A stretch of 64,000 bases of DNA from Bacteroidales bacterium. GTDB lineage: Bacteria; Bacteroidota; Bacteroidia; Bacteroidales; G3-4614. The position numbers and the translations under genes are program-made. The notes below the pieces were generated by a model, which worked only from the letters and a program-made list of their open reading frames with translations, had not been told where the DNA came from and ran no database searches. Shown piece after piece: positions 56,831 to 64,000 of the stretch (position 1 is the stretch's first letter; each line of letters begins with the position of its first letter). The DNA lies in contig JAFYPQ010000030.1 of assembly GCA_017559955.1 (NCBI GenBank), forward strand, positions 20,552 through 84,551, read 5' to 3'.

Positions 56831-57208
56831 ATGAAAAAGATTTTTTATTTGAGTTTGAGTTTATGCTCATTTCTTGTTCTGTTCAGTTGCAGTAAAAAAC
56901 AAAACAACTATCAAGTTATCGAAACAGTAAGTCAACCCAACGACAGTATGATGATTGTTAGTGGTGTAATTGCCGAGCAAACAGGGCCCAACACTTTGTC
57001 GATAATTTCGATGGAGGGCGATACCATTTGGTTTACCCACGATGCTGCTATTGTTGAAGGAAGCGGTATTTATATCGGTGATTCGGCAATTGTATATTAC
57101 ACCGTTAGCGATATTTTACCGAATACCTCTCCTCTTCAAGCTAAAAAAATTGTAACTAAAAAAGCAATTCAACATACTTCGGATATGCATAAGAGTCAAC
57201 AAAAGTAG
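56831..57208 (+). CDS. Small lipoprotein of unknown function
   Basis: A 125-residue protein with signal peptide and lipobox LFSCS (Cys at about 20). The mature part is an all-beta, OB-like sequence (VSGVIAEQTGPNTLSIISMEGDTIWFTHDAAIVEGSGIYIGDSAIVYYTVSD-type strands) of about 80 residues, followed by a Lys-rich tail. I do not recognise a named family. It begins 21 bp after the previous terminator and ends in its own terminator. Confidence 0.75.
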   Translation: MKKIFYLSLSLCSFLVLFSCSKKQNNYQVIETVSQPNDSMMIVSGVIAEQTGPNTLSIISMEGDTIWFTHDAAIVEGSGIYIGDSAIVYYTVSDILPNTSPLQAKKIVTKKAIQHTSDMHKSQQK

Positions 57209-57241
57209 AGTACTCTTATAAGAATTGACAGAAAGAGATAG

Positions 57242-57276
57242 AGTCGTAACAAAAATGTTATGACTTTATTTTTTTA
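57242..57276 (+). terminator. Intrinsic terminator after the small lipoprotein gene
   Basis: AGTCGTAAC pairs with GTTATGACT (one G-U), 6-nt loop, then TTATTTTTTT. Confidence 0.85.
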
Positions 57277-57371
57277 GACAAAAAAATAAAAACACAATAA
57301 TTTGTATTATAGAGGGTTGCAAAAACAGAAAGAAAAAAAGTAAAAAAACCAAGAAAAAAGTTTATAAAAAA

Positions 57372-57403
57372 TTTGGTTGTTTAATAAAATCATCATATCT
57401 TTG
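57372..57403 (+). promoter_or_regulatory. Promoter of tRNA-Ser
   Basis: TTTG (57372-57375) and TATCTTTG (57396-57403) are 20 bp apart. The mature tRNA begins 50 bp downstream. Confidence 0.8.
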
Positions 57404-57452
57404 CATCGCTTTTGAAAGATAAAGCAACCCGTTTTAAGCGTAAGGCGGTTTT

Positions 57453-57540
<88 letters not shown>

Positions 57541-57547
57541 ACAGATT

Positions 57548-57582
57548 AAAGAGTTTGAACGATTGTTCAAACTCTTTTTTTA
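57548..57582 (+). terminator. Intrinsic terminator of tRNA-Ser
   Basis: A 13-bp perfect stem (AAAGAGTTTGAAC with GTTCAAACTCTTT), GATT loop and a T-run. Confidence 0.93.
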
Positions 57583-57658
57583 TATATCTATTTTAGAATA
57601 AACTTGTTTAATAATAAAATTAGGTATATAAAAAAGAGAGGTTATACGAAGTATAAAT

Positions 57659-57673
57659 CTTTAATCTGTTGGC
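57659..57673 (-). repeat. Inverted copy of the tRNA-Ser 3' end and flank
   Basis: The minus strand reads GCCAACAGATTAAAGA here (57658-57673), identical over 16 bp to 57537-57552, which spans the tRNA CCA end and the bases after it. It is preceded by TCTCC as in the tRNA but with two extra Ts. A possible attachment-site scar. Confidence 0.7.
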
Positions 57674-57693
57674 AAGGAGACCTACGGAGTATT

Positions 57694-57879
57694 GGGATGC
57701 ACGAACAAAGGTGAGTGAATCCCTTTTTAATGCAAGAAAAGTCTTTAAGACCTAAAAAGATACTACTAATTGCTTGAGCAGCATCTCCAAACAGGGATGC
57801 ACGAATGAAGGTGTGTTAATCCCTATTTAATACCATAAAAGCCTTTAATTCCTAAAAGGATACTACTAATTGCTTGAAC
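57694..57879. repeat. 100-bp tandem repeat, two diverged copies
   Basis: GGGATGCACGAA starts both copies (57694 and 57794) and TACTACTAATTGCTTGA ends both (57761 and 57861), giving a period of 100 bp. In each copy GGGAT can pair with ATCCC about 20 nt later. The intervening sequence has drifted. I do not recognise it. Confidence 0.85.
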
Positions 57880-57900
57880 TGTACCTCACCTCCTATCCCT

Positions 57901-57993
57901 CTATGTATTCATCTTTTTATACTCTTTTGGGGAGATTCCTGTATATAGTTTAAAATATTTTCGGAAGGTGAACTGCTCAGGGAAATTTAGTCC
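57901..57993 (-). pseudogene. Remnant of an AraC-family regulator C-terminus
   Basis: The minus strand encodes NFPEQFTFRKYFKLYTGISP followed by KEYKKMNT and a stop. This is the last helix-turn-helix of AraC/XylS proteins. Upstream of residue Gly (57993) the frame no longer looks like the family and there is no start, so only about 30 residues survive. The gene has been almost wholly lost. Confidence 0.8.
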
Positions 57994-58069
57994 GCTTTGG
58001 GTATATAACCAATGGGATAAACTAAAGGGATAAAATAGAAAGCCCCAAAGGTCATAAAGGGGGAAAGGT

Positions 58070-58100
58070 TTTGTTATTTAAAACTTTTTTAATAGTTTTG
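58070..58100 (+). promoter_or_regulatory. Orphan promoter
   Basis: TTTG (58070-58073), 19 bp and TAGTTTTG (58093-58100) form an ideal promoter with no gene before the structured RNA; only a 22-codon open frame begins at 58111. Confidence 0.55.
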
Positions 58101-58160
58101 CATATAGATTATGGTGTTACATAAAAAGGACACAACAAACATATTACTAATTAAAATAAA

Positions 58161-58189
58161 TTTGCCTATGAAACATTAGCGTATAGTTG
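58161..58189 (+). promoter_or_regulatory. Promoter of structured RNA copy B
   Basis: TTTG (58161-58164), 17 bp and TATAGTTG (58182-58189) directly precede the closing stem. The similarity with copy A starts exactly at this -33 element. Confidence 0.75.
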
Positions 58190-58395
58190 ATACGCACATT
58201 TTAGATATTTTGGAAAAAGCGTTTTTGCTTAATTCTGTCTACTCGAAAGTTTGGCGACTAAAAGACTGACAAGAATAAGGTAAGGATGCTCGTACTGTAT
58301 TGGTACGGGCTTTTAGTTATTCTGTCAGTCGGGTTACGCCAAACACCTCGAGTAGAGAATCAACTAAGAGTTCCGTGCTTTTTTTATGTGCGTAT
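58190..58395 (+). ncRNA. Rod-shaped structured RNA (6S-like candidate), copy B
   Basis: ATACGCACAT (58190-58199) pairs perfectly with ATGTGCGTAT (58386-58395). Moving inward: AAAAAGC with GCTTTTT, CTACTCGA with TCGAGTAG, GTTTGGCG with CGCCAAAC, GACTGACA with TGTCAGTC, GAATAA with TTATTC, and apical GCTCGTAC with GTACGGGC. Several helices differ from copy A at paired positions, which supports the fold. About 206 nt. It ends 78 bp before a small lipoprotein gene, so it could be an independent RNA or a leader. Confidence 0.68.
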
Positions 58396-58473
58396 TTGAA
58401 ATTGTAATCGGAACGAGGAGGAAACCGAAAAGCCGATAAGTGAGTAGGAAATATTTATTTTAATTTAAAGATT

Positions 58474-58842
58474 ATGAAAAATTTAGTTTTTTTAATGACC
58501 ATAGCAATTGGTTTACTTATGGGTAGTTGTGCAATGACTAAAGAGGCAGTAGAAAACCAAAACCAATTACAAACACAAGTTGTTTTAGATAAAGCAAACT
58601 ATAAAATTATTGGAAACGTAACTGGTGAAGCAACTCAAAAATATGTTTTTGGAATGGGAGGTATTTCTAAAAAAGCACTTAGAAGTTCTGCTATGAGCGA
58701 TATGATGAATAACGCTGATCTTAAAGGTGGAGCACGTGCAATTATTAATGCTAACGTACAATACCAAGTTAAAAATATTTTGGGAATATATACTAAAATA
58801 AAGGCTGTTGCTACTGGAGTAATTATAGAATTTACAAAATAG
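58474..58842 (+). CDS. Small lipoprotein, TRL-like/DUF6567-like
   Basis: A 122-residue lipoprotein with lipobox LMGSC at about residue 19. The mature part has VLDKANYKIIGNVTGEATQKYVFG, then GGISKKALRSSAMSDMMNNADLKGGARAIINANV and a final beta strand VATGVIIEF. This pattern is found in small Bacteroidetes lipoproteins related to TRL-like proteins; function unknown. Codon use is normal. It follows the structured RNA copy B on the same strand and ends in a hairpin. Confidence 0.75.
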   Translation: MKNLVFLMTIAIGLLMGSCAMTKEAVENQNQLQTQVVLDKANYKIIGNVTGEATQKYVFGMGGISKKALRSSAMSDMMNNADLKGGARAIINANVQYQVKNILGIYTKIKAVATGVIIEFTK

Positions 58843-58905
58843 CCTATAGAATCATAAGTTGAATATAATAATTAATCAGACTAATAAAACAATCTGAATT
58901 AATAG

Positions 58906-58940
58906 AGACTGACTAATTTGCTTTACATATTAGTCAGTCT
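58906..58940 (+). terminator. Terminator-like hairpin after the TRL-like gene; 58843-59540 gap
   Basis: AGACTGACTAAT pairs perfectly with ATTAGTCAGTCT but has only a weak T-tract. A second, related hairpin (AATTAGTC/GACTAATT) lies near 59012-59035. The remaining 58843-59540 gap holds the two 75-bp repeats, a terminator and no gene. Confidence 0.55.
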
Positions 58941-59151
58941 AATTTATAAATTGTAAATGTAAGTTTATTATAAAATTTAATAAAGTTTCATTTATAACGA
59001 GTTATTAGGACAATTAGTCAGATTAGACTAATTGGTTTATATAATAAACGCAACATCTCAACTTCTCTACTTTTTCTAAGATGACTACGATAAATAGGAT
59101 AACTAAGTTAACCATTAATACTAACGCTTAGTGATAGTTAAGAGATAGGAA

Positions 59152-59226
59152 ATAGCTGAGATAAGTTTAGGCTTTTGTGCAGATTTTTTAAGCGGAGTTT
59201 AGTTCCCTAAACGAGCATTAAAAAAT
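59152..59226. repeat. 75-bp hairpin-forming repeat, copy 1
   Basis: Matches 59427-59501 at 72 of 75 positions by my count. It contains nested inverted repeats, GATTTTTTAA with TTAAAAAAT and GTTTAG with CTAAAC. Confidence 0.88.
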
Positions 59227-59262
59227 AAGCGGAAGTCTAAAAAAACTTCCGCTTTATCTTTT
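59227..59262 (+). terminator. Intrinsic terminator-like hairpin
   Basis: AAGCGGAAGT (59227-59236) pairs with ACTTCCGCTT (59245-59254), then TATCTTTT. It directly follows repeat copy 1, so the repeat may be transcribed from the left. Confidence 0.6.
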
Positions 59263-59426
59263 AGCTTTATTAGAAAGGTTTAGATACAACTAACTTGGTG
59301 GAGAAAACGACGGGAGCATACAAACGTATAAAAACAGTTGTTAGTTTTTAGCTTTTAGTTGTTAGAGAAATAGAGAGGCCGGATCAATTACCTTTGACCC
59401 GACCTCTTCATATATTAAAAAGTTTG

Positions 59427-59501
59427 ATAGCTGAGATAAGTTTAGGCTTTTGTGCAGATTTTTTAAGCGGAGTTTAGTTTCCTAAATGAGTATTAAAAAA
59501 T
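59427..59501. repeat. 75-bp hairpin-forming repeat, copy 2
   Basis: Second copy, 275 bp from the first, with three C-to-T differences inside the inner hairpin. It ends 40 bp before the end of pgk and could act in 3'-end formation of pgk. Confidence 0.88.
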
Positions 59502-59540
59502 CAAGCAAAGGACTAAAATTAGCCAGCTTGCAACTTTTTA

Positions 59541-60791
59541 CTAGCCTTTAATTGCTTTTATACCCGGCAAAACCTTACCCTCAATAGCCTCTAACAAAGC
59601 ACCACCACCTGTTGATACGTAAGATACTTTGTCAGCCAAACCGAATTTGTTTACACAAGCAACTGAGTCACCACCACCAACTAGTGAGAATGCTCCGTTC
59701 TCTGTAGCCTCAACGATTGCGTCAGCTATTGCACGTGAACCTGCTGTGAAGTTGTCGAACTCGAATACTCCTGCAGGACCGTTCCAAAGGATTGTTTTTG
59801 CATCTTTGATTGCGTTTGCGAACAATACACGAGTATCAGGACCTGCATCAAGACCTTCCCATCCTTCAGGAATTGCTCCAACAGGAACGATTTGTGTGTT
59901 TGCATCGTTGCTGAATGAGTCAGCACATACGCAGTCTGTTCCAAGTACAAGGTTTACTCCTTTTTCTTTTGCTTTTGCCATGATGTTTAGAGCAAGGTCA
60001 AGTTTATCTGTCTCGCAGATTGAAACACCTACTTCTCCACCCATTGCTTTGGCAAATGTGTATGTCATACCACCGCAAAGGATTAGGTTATCTACTTTGT
60101 CCATTAAATTCTCGATGATACCGATTTTTGTAGATACTTTTGATCCTCCCATGATTGCAGTGAAAGGACGTTTGATATTGTTAAGTACGTTCTCTACAGC
60201 GTTTACCTCTTTCTCCATTAGGTAACCCAACATTTTGTTATCTGCATCGAAGTAGTCAGCGATAACTGCTGTTGAAGCGTGTTTACGGTGTGCTGTTCCG
60301 AAAGCGTCATTTACATAAGCATCGGCATAGCTTGCAAGTGTTTTAGCGAACTCTTTTTGACTTGCTTTCATTGCCTCTTTTGCCTCAGCGTATGCAGGAT
60401 CTTCTTTATCTATTCCTACAGGTTTTCCCTCCTCCTCTGGATAGAAACGAAGATTCTCAAGCAATAGAACTTCTCCTGGTTTAAGCGCTGCTGCAGCCTC
60501 TGCTGCTTTTGCACAGTCAGGTGCAAATTGTACCTCAACACCAAGTTTCTCTGCTACTACATCTTTGATTTGTCCTAAAGAGTATTTAGCATTTACTTTT
60601 CCTTTTGGTTTACCCATGTGTGACATGATGATCAATGAACCACCGTCAGCAAGGATTTTTTTAAGTGTAGGAAGTGCACCACGGATACGAGTATCGTCAG
60701 TTACTTTTCCATTCTCATCAAGAGGTACATTAAAGTCAACACGAACGATTGCTTTTTTACCTGCAAAATTGTAATTGTCGATTGTTTGCAT
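59541..60791 (-). CDS. pgk: Phosphoglycerate kinase
   Basis: A 416-residue glycolytic enzyme making ATP from 1,3-bisphosphoglycerate. Motifs: [83 protein letters not shown] and [13 protein letters not shown]. Length is typical of Bacteroidetes. Codon use is biased as in ppdK, indicating strong expression. It has a clear promoter. Confidence 0.98.
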   Translation of the reverse strand: MQTIDNYNFAGKKAIVRVDFNVPLDENGKVTDDTRIRGALPTLKKILADGGSLIIMSHMGKPKGKVNAKYSLGQIKDVVAEKLGVEVQFAPDCAKAAEAAAALKPGEVLLLENLRFYPEEEGKPVGIDKEDPAYAEAKEAMKASQKEFAKTLASYADAYVNDAFGTAHRKHASTAVIADYFDADNKMLGYLMEKEVNAVENVLNNIKRPFTAIMGGSKVSTKIGIIENLMDKVDNLILCGGMTYTFAKAMGGEVGVSICETDKLDLALNIMAKAKEKGVNLVLGTDCVCADSFSNDANTQIVPVGAIPEGWEGLDAGPDTRVLFANAIKDAKTILWNGPAGVFEFDNFTAGSRAIADAIVEATENGAFSLVGGGDSVACVNKFGLADKVSYVSTGGGALLEAIEGKVLPGIKAIKG

Positions 60792-60834
60792 AGTTTTTTA
60801 TTTTAATTTGGTTATAGTTTCAATTATATGAGTG

Positions 60835-60864
60835 CGAAGTTAATAAAAATATTCTGGATTTCAA
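60835..60864 (-). promoter_or_regulatory. Promoter of pgk
   Basis: On the minus strand TTG (60862-60864), 19 bp and TAACTTCG (60835-60842), 43 bp before the ATG. Confidence 0.7.
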
Positions 60865-60969
60865 TATTAAACGTAGTTTAATTATGGTATTATTCTTTTA
60901 TCTGGCGAATATAGGATTGTTTACTCACAAATGCATTACTAAAACAATGGTAAAGTTCTATTTTTCATA

Positions 60970-61012
60970 ATAAAAAAAGAACAAACTTCTCTCGTCGAGA
61001 AAAGTTTGTTCT
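60970..61012 (-). terminator. Intrinsic terminator of pyrF
   Basis: AGAACAAACTT pairs with AAGTTTGTTCT, the loop contains CTCG/CGAG, and a T-run follows on the minus strand. It lies 28 bp after the pyrF stop. Confidence 0.9.
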
Positions 61013-61040
61013 CTATGGTTTTTATAAAAGAGTTTTAGTG

Positions 61041-61871
61041 TTATACGATTCCTCTCTCTTTCAAAATTGCTTCCATCTCTTTTTGTACCTCTTCGGCTGC
61101 TTTTGCTGCTGCCTCGGCAAAGTCCTCGCCTTTTGAAACGTAGATTACTCCACGAGAAGAGTTTACTAATAGTCCGCAATCTTCAATCATTCCGTATTTA
61201 CATACGTCTTGAAGGCTTCCTCCTTGTGCTCCTACTCCCGGAACCAATAGGAATGATTTGGGTGCCACTTTACGTACGTCAGTAAAACGCTCGCCTTGAG
61301 TTGCTCCAACTACGAACATCATCTCATCGGGTGTTGCCCATGTTTGTGCTGTACGCATTACACGCTCAAATAGTTGCTCTCCCACTGTATCTTTTATCAT
61401 TTGGAAGTCGTGTGAACCTTTATTTGATGTCAAAGCAAGTAGGATTACCCATTTGCCTTCGTATCCTAAGAATGGTTTTACGCTATCCTCTCCCATATAA
61501 GGTGCTACAGTTACAGAGTCTATGTTTAGATGATCAAAGAATGAACGTGCATACATCTCTGATGTGTTACCAATATCACCACGTTTTGCATCGGCAATGA
61601 TAAACATATCAGGGTAGTTTGCTTGGATGTATTTTACTGTTTTTTCAAACGCTATCCATCCCTCTACTCCTAAACTTTCGTAAAACGCCAAGTTTGGTTT
61701 GTATGCTACGCAATATTGTGCTGTTGCATCAATTATTGCTTTGTTAAACGCAAATATAGGCTCCTCCTCTGATAATAGGTGTTGAGGTATTTTTTTGATG
61801 TCTGTGTCAAGACCTACGCACAAAAATGAGCGTTTACGTTTAATGTTCTCAAAAAGTTCTTTACGTGTCAT
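61041..61871 (-). CDS. pyrF: Orotidine 5'-phosphate decarboxylase (type 2)
   Basis: A 276-residue enzyme making UMP from OMP. The active-site signature is [10 protein letters not shown], with [10 protein letters not shown] near the N-terminus, [24 protein letters not shown] and [12 protein letters not shown]. The length and these motifs identify the longer type 2 group. It follows prfA on the same strand after 106 bp filled with AATTAGGAATTAGG-type repeats, and ends in a terminator. Confidence 0.96.
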   Translation of the reverse strand: MTRKELFENIKRKRSFLCVGLDTDIKKIPQHLLSEEEPIFAFNKAIIDATAQYCVAYKPNLAFYESLGVEGWIAFEKTVKYIQANYPDMFIIADAKRGDIGNTSEMYARSFFDHLNIDSVTVAPYMGEDSVKPFLGYEGKWVILLALTSNKGSHDFQMIKDTVGEQLFERVMRTAQTWATPDEMMFVVGATQGERFTDVRKVAPKSFLLVPGVGAQGGSLQDVCKYGMIEDCGLLVNSSRGVIYVSKGEDFAEAAAKAAEEVQKEMEAILKERGIV

Positions 61872-61977
61872 ATTTTTAGTTGCTTTGCAACAATTAGGAA
61901 TTAGGAATTAGGAATTAGAAATTATAAGACAATTACTAAAACTAATTACTCATTACTAATTGCTAATTACTAATTAA

Positions 61978-63087
61978 TTAAAGTTCACTCTCTTTTAATC
62001 TCTCTGCATTTTCAGCAATCATTAGATTGTCGATACAATCTTGAATGTCTCCATCCATAAATGCTGAAAGATTGTAAATGGTATAGTTGATACGGTGGTC
62101 GGTTATACGTCCTTGAGGATAGTTGTATGTGCGAATTTTTGCCGAACGGTCACCTGTTGATACCATTGTTTTACGTTTGCTTGATATATCGTCGATATAT
62201 TTTTGATGCTCTTTGTCGTAGATGAATGTACGCAAACGAGCTAAAGCTCTCTCTTTGTTTTTGGGCTGGTCACGAGTTTCGGTACACTCAATCAAAATCT
62301 CTTCTGTTTCGCCTGTATTGGGATTTTTCCACATATAACGCAAACGTACTCCTGACTCCACTTTGTTTACGTTCTGTCCTCCTGCTCCTCCGGAACGGAA
62401 TGTATCCCATTTGATTTCGCCTTCGTTGATTTCAACATCGAATTGCTCTGCCTCGGGCAATACTGCTACTGATGCTGCTGATGTGTGAACACGTCCTTGT
62501 GTTTCGGTTACAGGTACACGTTGTACACGGTGTACTCCTGATTCATATTTAAGTGTTCCGTATACTTTCTCTCCTGATACAGAACAGATAATCTCTTTAA
62601 ATCCTCCGCTTGAGCCTTCACTTACGCTTGACACCTCTAATCTCCAACCTTTGGTCTCGCAATATTTAGAGTACATTCTAAAGAGGTCTCCTGCAAAGAT
62701 TGCAGCCTCGTCTCCTCCTGTTCCTCCACGAATCTCAAGGATTGCATTTTTATCATCTTGAGGATCTCCCGGAACAAGAAGAAGTTTTATTTTCTCCTCT
62801 ATTTCGGGCAATGCGCTGTTATTTAAATCCAACTCCTCTTTTGCCATTTCGCGCATTTCAGGGTCAGACTCATTTTCCAAAATATCTTTTGCCTCAGCTA
62901 TTGTGTTTAAACAGCCTTCATACTCTTTTTTTGCCTCAACTATTTTCTCAAGGTCTTTATACTCTTTTGTGAGTTTTACGTATCTCCTTTGGTCTGCAAT
63001 CGTCTCTGGATCTGTTATAAGTGTTGCCACCTCATCGAAACGAAATTGCAATGTTTCTAATTTATCAAGCAATGAATTGTTACTCAT
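61978..63087 (-). CDS. prfA: Peptide chain release factor 1
   Basis: A 369-residue factor releasing peptides at UAA and UAG. The catalytic GGQ is in FRSGGAGGQNVNKVESGVRL-type context, and the UAG/UAA-reading region shows the RF1 pattern with RVPVTETQGRVHTSAASVA (PVT variant of the PxT motif). The C-terminus (RITDHRINYTIYNL, DNLMIAENAERL) matches RF1 and not RF2. pyrF follows on the same strand. Confidence 0.96.
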   Translation of the reverse strand: MSNNSLLDKLETLQFRFDEVATLITDPETIADQRRYVKLTKEYKDLEKIVEAKKEYEGCLNTIAEAKDILENESDPEMREMAKEELDLNNSALPEIEEKIKLLLVPGDPQDDKNAILEIRGGTGGDEAAIFAGDLFRMYSKYCETKGWRLEVSSVSEGSSGGFKEIICSVSGEKVYGTLKYESGVHRVQRVPVTETQGRVHTSAASVAVLPEAEQFDVEINEGEIKWDTFRSGGAGGQNVNKVESGVRLRYMWKNPNTGETEEILIECTETRDQPKNKERALARLRTFIYDKEHQKYIDDISSKRKTMVSTGDRSAKIRTYNYPQGRITDHRINYTIYNLSAFMDGDIQDCIDNLMIAENAERLKESEL

Positions 63088-63124
63088 AGTTTTTTATATG
63101 ATTTTCTAATTTGCAAAGATACTC

Positions 63125-63172
63125 AAAAAAAAGTGAGCAACAAAGTTTTTACGCCTTTGGTTGCTCACTTTT
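63125..63172 (-). terminator. Intrinsic terminator of tyrA
   Basis: AAAAGTGAGCAAC (63129-63141) pairs with GTTGCTCACTTTT (63160-63172); inner AAAG/CTTT extends the stem. A T-run follows on the minus strand. Confidence 0.93.
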
Positions 63173-63186
63173 CTATCTTTAAAATT

Positions 63187-63960
63187 CTATTTCAATTTTT
63201 CTCGGATTGCATCTAAGTATTTTATCATACCTGTTGCATCTTTTTTTGATACCATATCTTGTAAAACCGAAAGCTGTTTTTGTATATCCTCCAACTGTTG
63301 CGGTGTGTGTGGATTAAACAAAATTTCAGTTAAAAGATAATCATCTTCAGACAACAATCCCCTTGCTATATTCATGTGTTTTTTAAAGGTTGTACCGGGT
63401 GCATCCTGATGTTTCATAACACTTGCAAAGACCAATGTTGATGCAAATGGTATTGATAGTGAGTATGCTATGGTTTCGTCATGCTCTTTGAATGAGTATT
63501 CAAATATATTGAGATGCAAACGGCTGTAGAGGTCTTTGAAAAAGACTTTTCCCAAGTGATCGCTCTCAGATATTATTATTGTGTTTTGTGTACTTAAATC
63601 GCTCAAATTGGCAAACGTGGGGCCAAACATAGGGTGTGTTGAGACAAACGGACGTTTTACCTCTTGATAGAACTCGGGCAGTCCTGTTTTTACCGATGCT
63701 ATATCTGAAATTATACACCTTTCGGGGAGGTATGGCAATACCTCTTTAAATGCCTGAATTGTATATTTTATTGTTACTGCATTTATCAATAAATCCGGTG
63801 CAAATTCCTTTACTTCTTCCAATGAAGAAAATCGTAATGTATTAAAGGTAAATCGTAGGCGATTAGGATCTTTGTCGAACATTGCAACTTCATGTTCGAA
63901 GCTTAATACGTCAGCAAAAAATGCTCCCATTTTGCCTGCTCCCATTATTAGTATTTTCAT
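63187..63960 (-). CDS. tyrA: Prephenate dehydrogenase
   Basis: A 257-residue NAD(P)-dependent enzyme of tyrosine synthesis. The Rossmann start is KILIMGAGKMGAFFADVL; DIASVKTGL and STHPMFGPTF are family signatures, and HDETIAYSLSIPFAST carries the histidine of the dimer domain. It converts prephenate to 4-hydroxyphenylpyruvate. In Bacteroidales it usually ends an aromatic amino-acid operon; upstream genes lie beyond the window. It is ended by a strong terminator. Confidence 0.9.
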   Translation of the reverse strand: MKILIMGAGKMGAFFADVLSFEHEVAMFDKDPNRLRFTFNTLRFSSLEEVKEFAPDLLINAVTIKYTIQAFKEVLPYLPERCIISDIASVKTGLPEFYQEVKRPFVSTHPMFGPTFANLSDLSTQNTIIISESDHLGKVFFKDLYSRLHLNIFEYSFKEHDETIAYSLSIPFASTLVFASVMKHQDAPGTTFKKHMNIARGLLSEDDYLLTEILFNPHTPQQLEDIQKQLSVLQDMVSKKDATGMIKYLDAIREKLK

Positions 63961-64000
63961 AATATTTTAAGTTACATTACGGGCATAGCAAACCACGCCC

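Noticed and set aside
57642..57656. TTATACGAAGTATAA, resembling a loxP arm
   Set aside because: Only one short palindrome is present, with no second arm, no 8-bp spacer and no recombinase gene.

Overview
The window is a stretch of chromosome from a low-GC member of the order Bacteroidales (Bacteroidota). The evidence is Bacteroidetes-type promoters (TTG or TTTG, 17-20 bp, TAnnTTTG), a T9SS type B C-terminal sorting domain, a PorT-family barrel, a long NusB, a DUF5606 protein, an RpoZ of the Bacteroidetes form next to BamD, a Porin_10-type barrel and a PUR/DUF3276 protein. Nearly all genes are housekeeping or envelope genes. I see no prophage, complete insertion sequence, CRISPR array, rRNA operon or defence island.

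Layout. 1-4.5 kb: 3' end of recJ, then a minus-strand run DUF5606-coaE and ybbR-like-coaE, yajC and nusB, and a PUR-family gene. 4.6-9.7 kb: T9SS cargo protein, MltD-like transglycosylase and uvrA (minus). 9.8-12.4 kb: LysM/periplasmic-binding fusion and PorT-family barrel (plus). 12.4-16.5 kb: rlmD, an MFS transporter, a PnuC/PnuT transporter and thiamine pyrophosphokinase (minus). 16.7-19.4 kb: ppdK. 19.5-24.4 kb: SUMF1-like protein, two tandem structured RNA candidates, phosphohexomutase and M23 peptidase. 24.4-29.8 kb: alanine symporter, valS, rpoZ and bamD. 30-34 kb: uvrB-ygiQ (plus). 34-39.3 kb: miaA, an unknown protein, a DPP-IV-like peptidase, pgeF and mgtC (minus). 39.5-48 kb: a plus-strand run of CDP-alcohol phosphatidyltransferase, GtrA, bifunctional nuclease, rsmE, two MATE pumps and an AsmA protein. 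48-56.8 kb: surface and outer-membrane proteins. 57.2-59.5 kb: tRNA-Ser and a gene-poor, repeat-rich stretch. 59.5-64 kb: pgk, pyrF, prfA and tyrA (minus).

The most interesting material is noncoding. Two rod-shaped RNAs about 205-215 nt long (minus strand near 49.0 kb, plus strand near 58.3 kb) share sequence, have helices that change on both sides, and each carries its own promoter starting exactly where the similarity begins. Each sits just upstream of a small lipoprotein gene. A second, different pair of rod-like RNAs lies in tandem upstream of the SUMF1-like gene. A family of 70-75 bp palindrome-containing repeats ends in a -7 promoter box and seems to supply the promoters of uvrB and of a porin gene; a degenerate form appears to be embedded in a 135-bp tandem repeat at 52.8 kb. 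Beside tRNA-Ser lie an inverted 16-bp copy of the tRNA 3' end, a 100-bp tandem repeat and a decayed AraC gene, which suggests an old integration scar.

Functional themes are envelope building (BamD, YajC, AsmA, FadL-like and Porin_10 barrels, LysM, M23 and SLT enzymes, PgeF), DNA repair (RecJ, UvrA, UvrB), tRNA/rRNA modification (MiaA, RlmD, RsmE), thiamine salvage and central metabolism (PpdK, Pgk, phosphohexomutase, PyrF, TyrA). All calls come from reading the sequence; no database search was run.
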